A stretch of 64,000 nucleotides of DNA from Paractinoplanes aksuensis (GTDB lineage: Bacteria; Actinomycetota; Actinomycetes; Mycobacteriales; Micromonosporaceae): contig NZ_JAMYJR010000032.1 in NCBI RefSeq assembly GCF_024137025.1, forward strand, positions 62,001 through 126,000, given 5' to 3'. Within the stretch, counting starts at the first letter, position 1; the number at the start of each line of letters is the position of its first letter. The position numbers and the translations under genes were made by a program. A model generated the notes under the pieces. It saw only the letters and a program-made list of their open reading frames with translations, made no database searches and had not been told where the DNA came from. Below are positions 32,880 to 40,973 of this stretch, in pieces.

Positions 32880-33314
32880 GTGGGGCGTGAGGTCGAGGAA
32901 CTCAACCGGCGGATGCTTCGCGCCCGCGATGCCATCGACCGCGGATACGCCGGGCCTCTCGACGTCCGGACCATCGCGGCGGTCGTGCACATGTCGCCGG
33001 CGCATTTCGGGCGGAGTTTCCGGGTCGTGTTCGGCGAGACGCCGCACCGCTATCTGCAGCGGCGGCGGATCGAGCGGTCGATGTTCCTGTTGCGCGAGAC
33101 CGGGCGCAGCGTCACCGAGGTCTGTTCCGACGTCGGGTTCACCAGCCTCGGGACGTTCAGCCGAACGTTCCGAGCTGTCGTGGGGCAGAGCCCCACGGGA
33201 TACCGCCGCGAGCACGGACCGGTCGGGGTGCCGCACTGCGTCCAGAAGGATCGGACCCGGCCGCGATCGAGCAGTTTCGGAGAAGCCGGGGCCGCCGCGG
33301 TTTCACTAGCCTGA
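32880..33314 (+). CDS. AraC-family regulator (stand-alone DNA-binding domain)
   Basis: 144 residues from a GTG. Two HTH motifs are seen: LDVRTIAAVVHMSPAHFGRS and RSVTEVCSDVGFTSLGTFSR, with the linker FRVVFGETPHRYLQRRRIER, all classical for AraC/XylS. There is no ligand-binding domain, so it is a minimal AraC like MarA/SoxS types. The C-terminal tail of about 35 residues is low-complexity. The next gene (VOC protein) starts 5 bp after its stop, so they are co-transcribed, and the regulator probably controls that small operon. Confidence 0.88.
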   Translation: MGREVEELNRRMLRARDAIDRGYAGPLDVRTIAAVVHMSPAHFGRSFRVVFGETPHRYLQRRRIERSMFLLRETGRSVTEVCSDVGFTSLGTFSRTFRAVVGQSPTGYRREHGPVGVPHCVQKDRTRPRSSSFGEAGAAAVSLA

Positions 33315-33319
33315 CGGTC

Positions 33320-33727
33320 ATGGGAATCACGAAGCTGAACGTTGCCACCATCTACGTGCTCGACAAGGCCGAGGCGCTGGAGTTCTACGTCGACCAGCTC
33401 GGGCTCGAGAAGGGCAACGACGTGCAGCAGGGCTCGTACCGCTGGCTGACCGTGCGCGTCCCGGGCGGCGACACCGAGATCTCGCTGGAGGAGCCGGGGG
33501 CGCCGCTGCACGACGAGGCGACGGCCGAGCAGCTGCGCGCGCTGATCACCAAGGGCGCGCTGGGCGGTCCGGTGCTCAACACCGATGACGTACGGGCGTT
33601 GTACGAGACGTTGAAAGCGCGCGGCGTCACCGATTTCACCCAGGAACCGACCGACCACTTCTACGGCACCGACATGGGTGTACGCGACCCGTCCGGCAAC
33701 GCCATCCGGATCCTGCAGCAGCGCTAG
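33320..33727 (+). CDS. VOC-family (glyoxalase/dioxygenase-fold) protein
   Basis: 135 residues. Two beta-alpha-beta-beta-beta units: NVATIYVLDKAEALEFYVDQ at the start, WLTVRVPGGDTEISLEEPG, GGPVLNTDDVRALYETLKAR, and GTDMGVRDPSGNAIRILQ at the end. Possible metal positions are Glu and His residues scattered as in antibiotic-resistance and glyoxalase relatives, but a full metal triad is not certain. These small proteins act as enzymes or drug-binding proteins. It is co-transcribed with the preceding AraC regulator, and its 3' end overlaps a convergent relic by 4 bp. Confidence 0.86.
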   Translation: MGITKLNVATIYVLDKAEALEFYVDQLGLEKGNDVQQGSYRWLTVRVPGGDTEISLEEPGAPLHDEATAEQLRALITKGALGGPVLNTDDVRALYETLKARGVTDFTQEPTDHFYGTDMGVRDPSGNAIRILQQR

Positions 33728-34179
33728 GTCGTGGCGGCGAAGCGTTGGACCATCTCGGTGCTGCCCGCCACCACCAGCTCGGCTTCGGCCGGCACGACTG
33801 TTTCCGGAGCGGCGTACTCGAAATCGGCTCCATGGGTCTTGATGCCGACGACCGTGATCCCGTGCTTCGTGCGGAGCGCCAGCTCGGCCAGGGTGCGACC
33901 GGCGGCGTGGCGCGGGGCGCGGGTCTTGGCGATCGCGAAGCCGTCGTCGAACTCGAAGAAGTCGAGCATGCTGCTGGCGATCAGGTGGGCCACCCGCTCG
34001 CCCATCGTGGCCTCGGGATAGATGACGTGGTGGGCGCCGACCGACCGCAGGATGCGGCCGTGCTTGGCCGAGACCGCTTTGGCCCAGATCTCCCGTACGC
34101 TTAATTCGCTCAGGGTGAGAACGGTCAGCACGCTGGCCTCGATGTCGCTGGATGCGGACGGGCCTGGCGCATCAGGCAG
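33724..34179 (-). pseudogene. 5'-truncated TrkA/KtrA-type potassium-channel regulator
   Basis: The frame reads SDIEASVLTVLTLSELSVRE, IWAKAVSAKHGRILRSVGAH and HVIYPEATMGERVAHLIAS, then a C-terminal TrkA_C domain with HGITVVGIKTHGADFEYAAP and PAEAELVVAGSTEMVQRFA. Full-length KtrA proteins have about 220 residues beginning with a GxGxxG RCK_N domain. Here roughly the first 80-90 residues are missing, and the frame begins immediately after the stop of the CDF exporter. A GTG at 34131 could start a 135-residue product. It probably no longer binds NAD(H)/ATP. Confidence 0.75.
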
Positions 34180-35289
34180 TTATACCGCACCACCGATCTT
34201 GAGGCGGTCACGACGACCGTGGGACAGGGTGCTGTGGTGGTCGTCGCCGGGATGACTGGCCGGGTCGACGTGCACGGTGGCCCGGGCCAGACGGGGCACG
34301 TGATGGGTCAGCTGGTGCTCGGCGTCGGCGGCGATCTCGTGGGCGGCCAGCAGGCTCAGGCCCGAGTCGACGACCAGCCCCGCCTCGGCGTGCAGGCGGT
34401 GGCCGATCCAGCGCAGCCGCAGACCGGAGACGTCGCGCACGCCGGTGACTGCGCGCAGCGCCCGCTCGGCCCGGTCGACCAGTGCGGGGTCGACGCGGTC
34501 CATCAGGCGGTGGTAGATCTCGCGGGCGGCGTCCTTCAGCACGAAAGTGATGGCGACGGTGATGGCCAGGCCGACCACCGGGTCGGCCCAGCCCCAGCCG
34601 AGCCAGGCGCCGCCCGCGGCCGGCACGACGGCGAGGGACGTGTAACCGTCGGTGCGCGCGTGCAGGCCGTCGGCGACCAGGGCGGCCGACCCGATACGGC
34701 GGCCGACGGTGATGCGGTATCGGGCGACGACCTCGTTGCCGAGGAAGCCGACGACGCCGGCCGCGAAGACCCAGGGCATGTGGGTCATGGTCTGGGGGTT
34801 GAACAGGCGCTCGACGGCGAGCCAGCCGGCCGTGACGGCGGAGCCGGCGATGACCAGCACGATGACCACCCCGGCGAGATCCTCGGCGCGGCCGAAACCG
34901 TACGTGTAGGCCCGGGTGGCGGCGCGCCGGCCGATCAGGAACGCGATTCCCAGGGGTACGGCGGTGAGCGCGTCGGCCACGTTGTGCAGGGTGTCCCCGA
35001 GCAGGGCGACCGACCCCGACAGGACGACGATCAGCGCTTGCAGGGCGGCCGTGACCCCGAGCCCGGCCAGCGAGATCCACAGCGCCCGCAGCCCCTCGCG
35101 CGACGCCTCGAGCGCCGGATCGACCTTGTCCGCACTGTCGTGCGAGTGCGGCTTGACGACATGCCCGACCCGGTGCCACACCCCACTACTGCGGCGTCCG
35201 CCGTGCTCGTGGCCACGGCCCGCATCCGTGTCGTGGCCCGCGCTCGGGCTGTGGGCGTGGTCTCCGGGTCTGTGCCGGTGCTCGGACAT
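34180..35289 (-). CDS. Cation diffusion facilitator (Zn/Co/Cd exporter)
   Basis: 369 residues. The N-terminal tail is His-rich (MSEHRHRPGDHAHSPSAGHD). Six membrane segments follow. The transport site HxxxD pairs are visible in GDTLHNVADALTA (TM2) and ADGLHARTDGYTS (TM5). The C-terminal cytoplasmic domain (ERALRAVTGVRDVSGLRLRW, LSLLAAHEIAADAEHQLTHH) matches the CDF dimerisation fold. It exports divalent metal by proton antiport. It is divergent from an ArsR-type sensor gene with only 19 bp between start codons. Confidence 0.92.
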   Translation of the reverse strand: MSEHRHRPGDHAHSPSAGHDTDAGRGHEHGGRRSSGVWHRVGHVVKPHSHDSADKVDPALEASREGLRALWISLAGLGVTAALQALIVVLSGSVALLGDTLHNVADALTAVPLGIAFLIGRRAATRAYTYGFGRAEDLAGVVIVLVIAGSAVTAGWLAVERLFNPQTMTHMPWVFAAGVVGFLGNEVVARYRITVGRRIGSAALVADGLHARTDGYTSLAVVPAAGGAWLGWGWADPVVGLAITVAITFVLKDAAREIYHRLMDRVDPALVDRAERALRAVTGVRDVSGLRLRWIGHRLHAEAGLVVDSGLSLLAAHEIAADAEHQLTHHVPRLARATVHVDPASHPGDDHHSTLSHGRRDRLKIGGAV

Positions 35290-35308
35290 GGCGTCATATT
35301 ATGTGCTC
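35290..35308. promoter_or_regulatory. Shared, overlapping divergent promoter of the CDF and ArsR genes
   Basis: ATATTAT (35296-35302) reads as TATTAT on the plus strand and TAATAT on the minus strand. Each -10 lies exactly six bases from its ATG, so both genes should be leaderless and share one AT-rich box. TTGTCG lies 18 bp upstream of the minus-strand -10. A metal-free ArsR bound here would shut both genes. Confidence 0.6.
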
Positions 35309-35677
35309 ATGTACGCACGCGACAACGTTGCAGATGCCAGTGAACTGCAGAAGCGCGCCGCCCGCGACAGCGTGATCGAGGCTGCTGCGGTGACGTTGTC
35401 GTTGCTGGGCGACGCCACCCGACTACGGTTGGCGGCCGAACTGCTCGACGGCGAGTACGACGTCACCACGCTCACCGCGGCCGTCGGCGCGGCGCGGCCC
35501 GCGGTCTCGCAGCACCTGGCCAAGCTCCGCCTGGCCGGCCTGCTGACGATGCGCCGCGACGGTCGCCGAGCCCTCTACTCACTGGCCGACGAACACGTCC
35601 AGCGGCTGGTGACCGAGGCGCTCCACATGGCGGAACACCGCCTGTCGGACCACCCCGGCCACCACCGGCTGTCATAG
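35309..35677 (+). CDS. ArsR/SmtB-family metal-sensing repressor
   Basis: 122 residues from the ATG at 35309. The winged HTH is ATRLRLAAELLDGEYDVTTL, AAVGAARPAVSQHLAKLRLA and GLLTMRRDGRRALYSLAD. The alpha-5 helix DEHVQRLVTEALHMAEHRL has the D-x-H ... H-x-x-E spacing of alpha-5 Zn/Co/Ni sensors, followed by a His-containing tail (HPGHHRLS). There is no CxC motif in the alpha-3 region, so it is not an arsenic/cadmium type. It presumably represses itself and the divergent CDF exporter and releases DNA on metal binding. Confidence 0.9.
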   Translation: MYARDNVADASELQKRAARDSVIEAAAVTLSLLGDATRLRLAAELLDGEYDVTTLTAAVGAARPAVSQHLAKLRLAGLLTMRRDGRRALYSLADEHVQRLVTEALHMAEHRLSDHPGHHRLS

Positions 35678-36313
35678 GAGTGCGCGGATCTCGGTGGCGA
35701 ACTGGGCTGGGTCGGTCAGATGGTGGAAATGTTCCTCGCGGGCGCTGGAGCCGTCGGCTGCGGACAGGCGGACGGGGGACCGGCGGCGCCGGGGCGGGTG
35801 GAGGAACCAGCTTTCGTAGGCGCTGAGCAGAGCCGGGTCGCGTTTAGGCTGGGCGAAGGGGCGTAGGGATTCCGGGACTTCGTTGAGGCCGGCCGCGCTG
35901 ATGATGTCGTCGACGGCCGGGGTGGCGGTGGCCGGTTCGTCGACGGTGATGACTGCCTGGGTCGTGTAGCTGTCAGCGAAGGTGGTGGCCAGCCAGGCTG
36001 AGGTGCCGTGTCCGATGATGATCGGTGCGCGGTGCAGCATCAGGCTGTGGACCAGAGCGGCCAGGTCCTCGGCGATCCGGGTGAGGGAGTAGTCGGCGCG
36101 GGGCGGGGACTCGCCGTGGCCGGGCAGGTCGGGTGCGATGACCGTGCAGTGGGTGGCCAGCTCGGCGCCCACGGGCCACCACATGGTGCGGTCGAAGAGG
36201 AGGCCGTGCAGCAGGACCACCGGGCGGCCGAACTGGCCCCAGCGGTCGTACACCAGAAGGTCTTTCGGGCTGGTCGTGATGTGTGTCGTGCGTCTTGGCG
36301 GTTGCGGATCCAT
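35672..36313 (-). CDS. Alpha/beta-hydrolase-like protein with atypical nucleophile elbow
   Basis: 213 residues from the ATG at 36313. The fold is clear: VLLHGLLFDRTMWWPVGAEL (oxyanion HG), VIAPDLPGHGESPPRADYSL and PIIIGHGTSAWLATTFAD. The elbow normally reads GHSxG, with Ser as nucleophile; here it is GHGTSA, with Gly at that position. The C-terminus has EEHFHHLTDPAQFA with the usual His. It is about 50-60 residues shorter than typical hydrolases, mainly in the cap. It may be catalytically dead or use a shifted Ser. Its 3' end overlaps the convergent arsR gene by 6 bp. Confidence 0.75.
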   Translation of the reverse strand: MDPQPPRRTTHITTSPKDLLVYDRWGQFGRPVVLLHGLLFDRTMWWPVGAELATHCTVIAPDLPGHGESPPRADYSLTRIAEDLAALVHSLMLHRAPIIIGHGTSAWLATTFADSYTTQAVITVDEPATATPAVDDIISAAGLNEVPESLRPFAQPKRDPALLSAYESWFLHPPRRRRSPVRLSAADGSSAREEHFHHLTDPAQFATEIRALL

Positions 36314-36396
36314 GGCGTCCCGGCTTTCGGCGCGAGGGGATGCGGGCCGCTCCCGGCCGGGAACGACACGCTGGGAAGCGGGCCTGGGGCCGGCTT

Positions 36397-36885
36397 CTAG
36401 ATCTGCAGAACCTCGATCAGCGCTGGGTCCTCGCATGATGCGGGCGGCACTGTCGTGAGGCACGTAGGCGCGGCCCGGCCGGAGTCGACCAGCCGCACCG
36501 GCACGACACAGACGACCGCGGTGTCGGTGGCCGGCCGCAGGCGCTTGTTGCCGGTCGGCGTCCACTCCCGGCCGTGGTGATGCTCGTGATCCGCAGGCTG
36601 CAGGCCGAGTTCGAGGCCCACCCCGCGGTAGGGAACGCCAGTTGTCGTGGCGACCGGCCCGGGATTGTCCGTGTGGTGGGCGCTGCTGGTTGCGGCGGCA
36701 GGCTCGGCCTTCTGGTGGGCGGTGGCTGGGTCGGGGCGGGCTGGGCCGTGGTGGTGGTCTGCTGTGTGGTGGTGGGGGCTGCCGGCTGAGACGAGGGCGC
36801 CGGCGGCCAGGATCAGCAGGACCATCAGGATGGCGGTCAGGCCGGACACGCCGCGCTGGTGGCGCGACATGCCGGCTTGGGTCAT
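36397..36885 (-). CDS. His-rich exported or membrane-anchored hypothetical protein
   Basis: 162 residues from the ATG at 36885; an ATG five codons later is equally possible. One N-terminal hydrophobic segment (GLTAILMVLLILAAGALVSA) acts as signal or anchor, followed by His clusters (SPHHHTADHHHGPARP and ADHEHHHGREW). The C-terminal domain has three cysteines (VVCVVPVRLVD, APTCLTTVPPASCED). The His clusters suggest metal binding outside the membrane. It lies near the CDF/ArsR pair on the same strand as the exporter, though not in an operon with it. Family not recognised. Confidence 0.6.
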   Translation of the reverse strand: MTQAGMSRHQRGVSGLTAILMVLLILAAGALVSAGSPHHHTADHHHGPARPDPATAHQKAEPAAATSSAHHTDNPGPVATTTGVPYRGVGLELGLQPADHEHHHGREWTPTGNKRLRPATDTAVVCVVPVRLVDSGRAAPTCLTTVPPASCEDPALIEVLQI

Positions 36886-37132
36886 GCCGTTCAGCGTACG
36901 CAGGATGCCTCCGCGGATCGCGGATGAGCTTGGCCGCGGAAGCTCCGCGAGGGTTTGCGCCCACGGGGCCATCCAAAGCGCCGTCTGTTAGCGGCCGGCC
37001 AAACAAGGCCGTAGAGGGCGCGACGCTGCTCGATCGGCCCCCGGCCAGATGGGCAGCGACCAGTGGCGCTGTGGCGAGGCAGCCCGTGACCACGGCGGCG
37101 GCCGCGGTGACCTCGTGGATGTGGTGGGCCGG

Positions 37133-38214
37133 TCAACAGGGGCAACCGCGGACGGCGGCCGGGGCCGTGGCCGGTGACTTCGGCTGCTGGGCGCGCGCCT
37201 CGATCTCGGTCAGCATGCGGTGACGCCGGGCAGGGTTGATCGGCTCACCGCGTACGAAAACGGTGTTGATCTTGGTCGTGTTCTTGATGTCCCGCAGCGG
37301 GTCGGCGTCGAGCAGGACGAGGTCGGCCATGGCGCCTCGGGTTATCACGCCGGCGTCGCGCCGGCCCAGGTAGCGGGCCGGATTCAGGGTGGCGGTGGCC
37401 AGGGCGTCGACCAGCCGTTGTACTCGCCCGGGCCGATCGGCACCGCGGCCACGGCCGCGCGCAGCTTCTTCTCCTCGGACGACGTGTCGTACCAAATTCC
37501 GAAGAGGTGCTCCACGGTGCGCAGACCCCTGTCGCCGGCCTCGGTCAGCTCGACGAAGTCGGGCACGTGGCCGAGGAAGGGCAGGCCGAGGCGGCGGCAC
37601 TCGTCGGCGACGGCGAGGAACGAATCGCGGGTCAGCCGGGTGTACGTCTTGATGAAGTCGGCTCCGGCGGCCTGCTCCACCCGCACGGCCGCCCGGGCCT
37701 GGCCGGGGTTGGCGACGGCCACGTGCACCGACCCGTCGCCGTCGAGGCCGTCCCACAGCGACGGCGAGCCGTCGACGATCCGGCTGCCGATGGACCACTG
37801 CGGGCCGAGCCGCTCCCCGCTCGCGACCTGCTGCCGCCAGGCGCGGGCCTGGGGTCCGCCGGACATCTGGCGGGTGGTCGTGACGCCGTTGAGCACGTAC
37901 AGCTCGGGGTCGGTGTCGTCGATGCCCACGGCGTGCGTGTGCATGTCGGCCAGGCCCGGGATCAGGAACTTCCCGACGCCGTCGATGATCGTCGCGTCGT
38001 GCGGCACGGGCACCCGCCGGGCCGGGCCCGCGTCGAGCACGCGGTCGCCCCGGACCAGCACGGTCTGGCCGCGGCGGGCGCCGCCGACCGCGTCGATCAC
38101 GGTGACACCGAGGACGGCGACCAGGCCGGCCCGGGCCTCGGCCGGCCGCGTGATGCCCAGCGCGGCGCCGGCCACACCCAAAGCCGTACCGGTGAGAAGG
38201 GTTCGTCGTCGCAT
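37133..38214 (-). pseudogene. Degraded Tat-exported amidohydrolase
   Basis: The first part (ATG at 38214) has a twin-arginine-like signal (MRRRTLLTGTALGVAGAAL), then an amidohydrolase start (IDGVGKFLIPGLADMHTHAV, with the metal HxH) up to VEHLFGIWYDTSS. After PIGPGEYNG near 37420 the frame shifts: LVDALATATLNPARYLGRRD, AGVITRGAMADLVLLDADPL and the C-terminus are in another frame. Compared with relatives of about 450 residues, around 100 or more residues (including late metal ligands) are also missing at the junction. It is an inactivated gene unless the sequence contains an assembly error. Confidence 0.75.
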
Positions 38215-38423
38215 GAGTTTCTCCCTGTCGGATCAGTGCTGCCGTCAGGAATCAGCGTGCTCGCGGCGGCCGCCCGGATCAGGAGTGCAGGACCCCGAAT
38301 GAGGGGTGGGGTCAGCACTACCGAGATTGCCCGGAAGACTCGGAATTGCGCCCCCGGGCCGGGACGGCGGTAGCGTCACGGAAAGACCGCGCCCCCATCG
38401 CGGTCCATCGATGGAGGTTCCCC

Positions 38424-39863
38424 TTGCTGCGCCTTGATCCCCGAAGGCTGTGGCCGGTCCTCGTAGCACTGACCGGCCTGCTGCTCGCGTTCGCCGTCAT
38501 CCCCACCGCCGCCGCCGGTCAGCCGGCCGTGGCCGCCGCCGGCACGTTCCGCAATCCCGTCGGCACCAAGCCCGACCCGTTCATGACCTGGTTCAACGGC
38601 AGCTACTACCTGACGATGACCGAGGGCGACTCGATCAAGATGCGCCGGTCGGCCAGTGTGGCCGGGCTGCTGACCGCCCCGGCCACCGAGGTGTGGCGCG
38701 ACACCGACCCGTCACGCAACAAAGAGGTGTGGGCGCCGGAGTTCCATCGGCTCAACGGCCGTTGGTACATGTACTACACCGCCGACAACGGCGTGGACGA
38801 GAACCACCGGCTCTACGTGCTCGAGTCCAGTGGCGACAACCCGCTCGGGCCGTACCAGTTCAAGGCGCGGCTCGTGCCGCCCAACCGCGACGTGTTCGCC
38901 ATCGACCCGGGGATCATGCAGCACAACGGGCGTCTCTACCTGGCCTGGGCCGGCACCAACGCCTACCAGCACAACGGGCTCAACGTGGCGCCGATGTCGA
39001 ACCCGTGGACGGTCTCCGGCAACGCCGTCGCCCTGAACGCGGCCGGTGGCTGCCCGGAGGTGCGTGAGGGGCCGGAGTTCCTCTATCGCAACGGGCGCAC
39101 GTGGATGACGTATTCGGCCTGCGACACCGGCAAGCCGGACTACCAGGTCTGGCAGATGAGCATCGCGAGCACCGCCGACCCGCTGGTCCCGGCCAACTGG
39201 CAGCAGCGCAGCGGTGCGGTGTTCAGCCGGTCCGATGCCCGGGGCGTGTTCGGGCCCGGCCACCACGCCTTCTTCAAGAGCCCCGACGGCACCGAGGACT
39301 GGATCGTCTATCACGCCAAGACCACCAGCGTGTTCACCTACACGAACCGCACGACCCGGGTCCAGCGCATCGGCTGGAACAGCGACGGCAGCCCCAGCCT
39401 CGGCGCGCCGCTGGCCATCGGGGCCACCCAGGACCTGCCGGCGGGCGATCCGGGACCGTCGACCGCCTGGATCAACGACGACGGCCGGACGAGCGGCAAC
39501 GGCGCACTGGCCTACACCGGCGCCTGGAGTTCGGGCACCGGATGCGGCGCCCAGTGCTTCTGGGGCGACGACCATTGGAGCGGCGCGGCCGGGGCCACGG
39601 CGACCTTCACCTTCACCGGTACGCAGCTGGGCCTGCTCTCGGTGCGGGACGTGGGCAACGGGATCGCCGCGATCAGCGTCGACAACGGCGCCGAGCAGCG
39701 CGTCGACCTCTACAACGCCATCCGGGTCGGTGAGGCGGTCAACTACCTCACCCCGAAGCTGGCCCGCGGCACCCACACCGTACGGGTCCGGGTCACCGGC
39801 GAGCGGAACCCGGCCTCGAACGGGACGGTGGTCAGCATCGACCGGGCCGAGATAACGCCCTAA
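38424..39863 (+). CDS. Secreted GH43-type arabinanase/arabinofuranosidase with C-terminal carbohydrate-binding-like domain
   Basis: 479 residues. TTG at 38424 was chosen because GGAGG lies 7 bases upstream; no ATG or GTG in frame fits. A signal peptide of about 40 residues ends near AVAAAG. The five-bladed propeller shows GTFRNPVGTKPDPFMTWFNG (Asp base), NKEVWAPEFHRLNGRWYMYY, VFAIDPGIMQHNGRLYLAWA (Asp) and CPEVREGPEFLYRNG (Glu acid). After about residue 340 a beta-rich domain (WINDDGRTSGNGALAYTGAW to the end) looks like an added binding module. It hydrolyses arabinose- or xylose-containing glycans outside the cell. Confidence 0.88.
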   Translation: MLRLDPRRLWPVLVALTGLLLAFAVIPTAAAGQPAVAAAGTFRNPVGTKPDPFMTWFNGSYYLTMTEGDSIKMRRSASVAGLLTAPATEVWRDTDPSRNKEVWAPEFHRLNGRWYMYYTADNGVDENHRLYVLESSGDNPLGPYQFKARLVPPNRDVFAIDPGIMQHNGRLYLAWAGTNAYQHNGLNVAPMSNPWTVSGNAVALNAAGGCPEVREGPEFLYRNGRTWMTYSACDTGKPDYQVWQMSIASTADPLVPANWQQRSGAVFSRSDARGVFGPGHHAFFKSPDGTEDWIVYHAKTTSVFTYTNRTTRVQRIGWNSDGSPSLGAPLAIGATQDLPAGDPGPSTAWINDDGRTSGNGALAYTGAWSSGTGCGAQCFWGDDHWSGAAGATATFTFTGTQLGLLSVRDVGNGIAAISVDNGAEQRVDLYNAIRVGEAVNYLTPKLARGTHTVRVRVTGERNPASNGTVVSIDRAEITP

Positions 39864-40912
39864 CCCCGCCAGGCGGCGAGAACCCGGTCGATGTCGTCGC
39901 GGATGCGCTGCCGGGCCTCGTCGCGGGGCACCCCGTCCATCAACATCTGGTCGTACGGGGTGTCCTCGTGCCGCACCGAGGCCACCACCGCCCGCAGCAC
40001 CGCGTCGGGGTCGAGCGCGCGGCCGGCGGCGCTCCGGCCGACCCGGCCGCTGCCGCGCTCGCCGGTGTGCCGGCTGATCTCGGCCGCCCGCGGCGGTGGG
40101 CAGCCGGGGAACATCCGGACGATGTGCTCGGCCAGGTCGTGCTGGAACGCCACGTCGGCGACCTCGCGCCGCTCCCGGTCGCGTTCGCGGCGGCGGGCCC
40201 GGGCCTCCTCGTCGGACAGGCACTCCTGCTCGGCCTGCTCGATCGCGGCCCGCTCGACCAGCAGGCCCTGCCGCTCGTGCCGCCGCCGGGACCGGCTGAA
40301 CCGCACCACGACCGCCGACAGCCGGCTCGCCTTCTTGGCCCGCCGGGTCAGCGCGGCGTCGCCGGCCGGCAGGAACACCAGGTGGTCGAGGTCGGCGCAG
40401 GCCAGGCAGACCGGCCCGGCGTCCTCGCTCATCAGCCGGTCGGCGTCGGTGCGCCCGCACCCGGCGCAGGTGAACGGCTTCAGCGGCAGCACCACCACCA
40501 GCTCCGGCGGTTTGTTCCGGCGCGCGGTCAGCCGTTCCCGCTGCTGCTCGGTCAACTCGGCCGGCATCCACTGCACGTGGTACGCCTGTTCGCGCGCCCC
40601 GTCGCCGGCCGCGGTGAACCGCAGCGGGCGCCGGTCGCGGGTCGCCGCCACATGGTCGATCCCGCCCGAGCGCAGGCCGCGGCCGGCCACCCAGCGGTGG
40701 AAGATCTCGAGCGCGTCGGCCAGCCGGGCCGGTGACACCACGGCCACCGCCTCGAGGTGCGAGGCCCGGCCCTGCTGCCACTCCGTCACCGGGCCGGGCG
40801 GCAACCAGCCCAGCCCGATCAGCACGTCGAGCGGGCTCACCCGCTGGTGGCGCTCGAGCGCCTGCTCGGCGGCGGTCACGACCCGGCGTTCCAGCTTCGT
40901 GGCGGGCTGCAT
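39860..40912 (-). CDS. DUF2293-domain protein with zinc-ribbon-like motif
   Basis: 350 residues. It contains a four-cysteine motif, FTCAGCGRTDADRLM ... VCLACADLDHLVFL, that probably binds zinc. A long Arg/Glu-rich helical stretch (SDEEARARRRERDRERREVA) follows, then the C-terminal DUF2293 region (FQHDLAEHIVRMFPGCPPPR, AAEISRHTGERGSGRVGRSA, LRAVVASVRHEDTPYDQMLM). The family is widespread in actinobacteria, and the function is unknown. Its stop codon overlaps the convergent GH43 stop by four bases. Confidence 0.85.
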   Translation of the reverse strand: MQPATKLERRVVTAAEQALERHQRVSPLDVLIGLGWLPPGPVTEWQQGRASHLEAVAVVSPARLADALEIFHRWVAGRGLRSGGIDHVAATRDRRPLRFTAAGDGAREQAYHVQWMPAELTEQQRERLTARRNKPPELVVVLPLKPFTCAGCGRTDADRLMSEDAGPVCLACADLDHLVFLPAGDAALTRRAKKASRLSAVVVRFSRSRRRHERQGLLVERAAIEQAEQECLSDEEARARRRERDRERREVADVAFQHDLAEHIVRMFPGCPPPRAAEISRHTGERGSGRVGRSAAGRALDPDAVLRAVVASVRHEDTPYDQMLMDGVPRDEARQRIRDDIDRVLAAWRG

Positions 40913-40973
40913 GGACGGCAGGCTACCCGCGCCCGGGTTGGCAGGGGGACTCCGAAGGTGCGATTGTCGAGCG

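Noticed and set aside
36973..37132. Possible small gene before the degraded amidohydrolase
   Set aside because: Short frames there have no start signals or motifs; only GC-rich intergenic sequence is visible.
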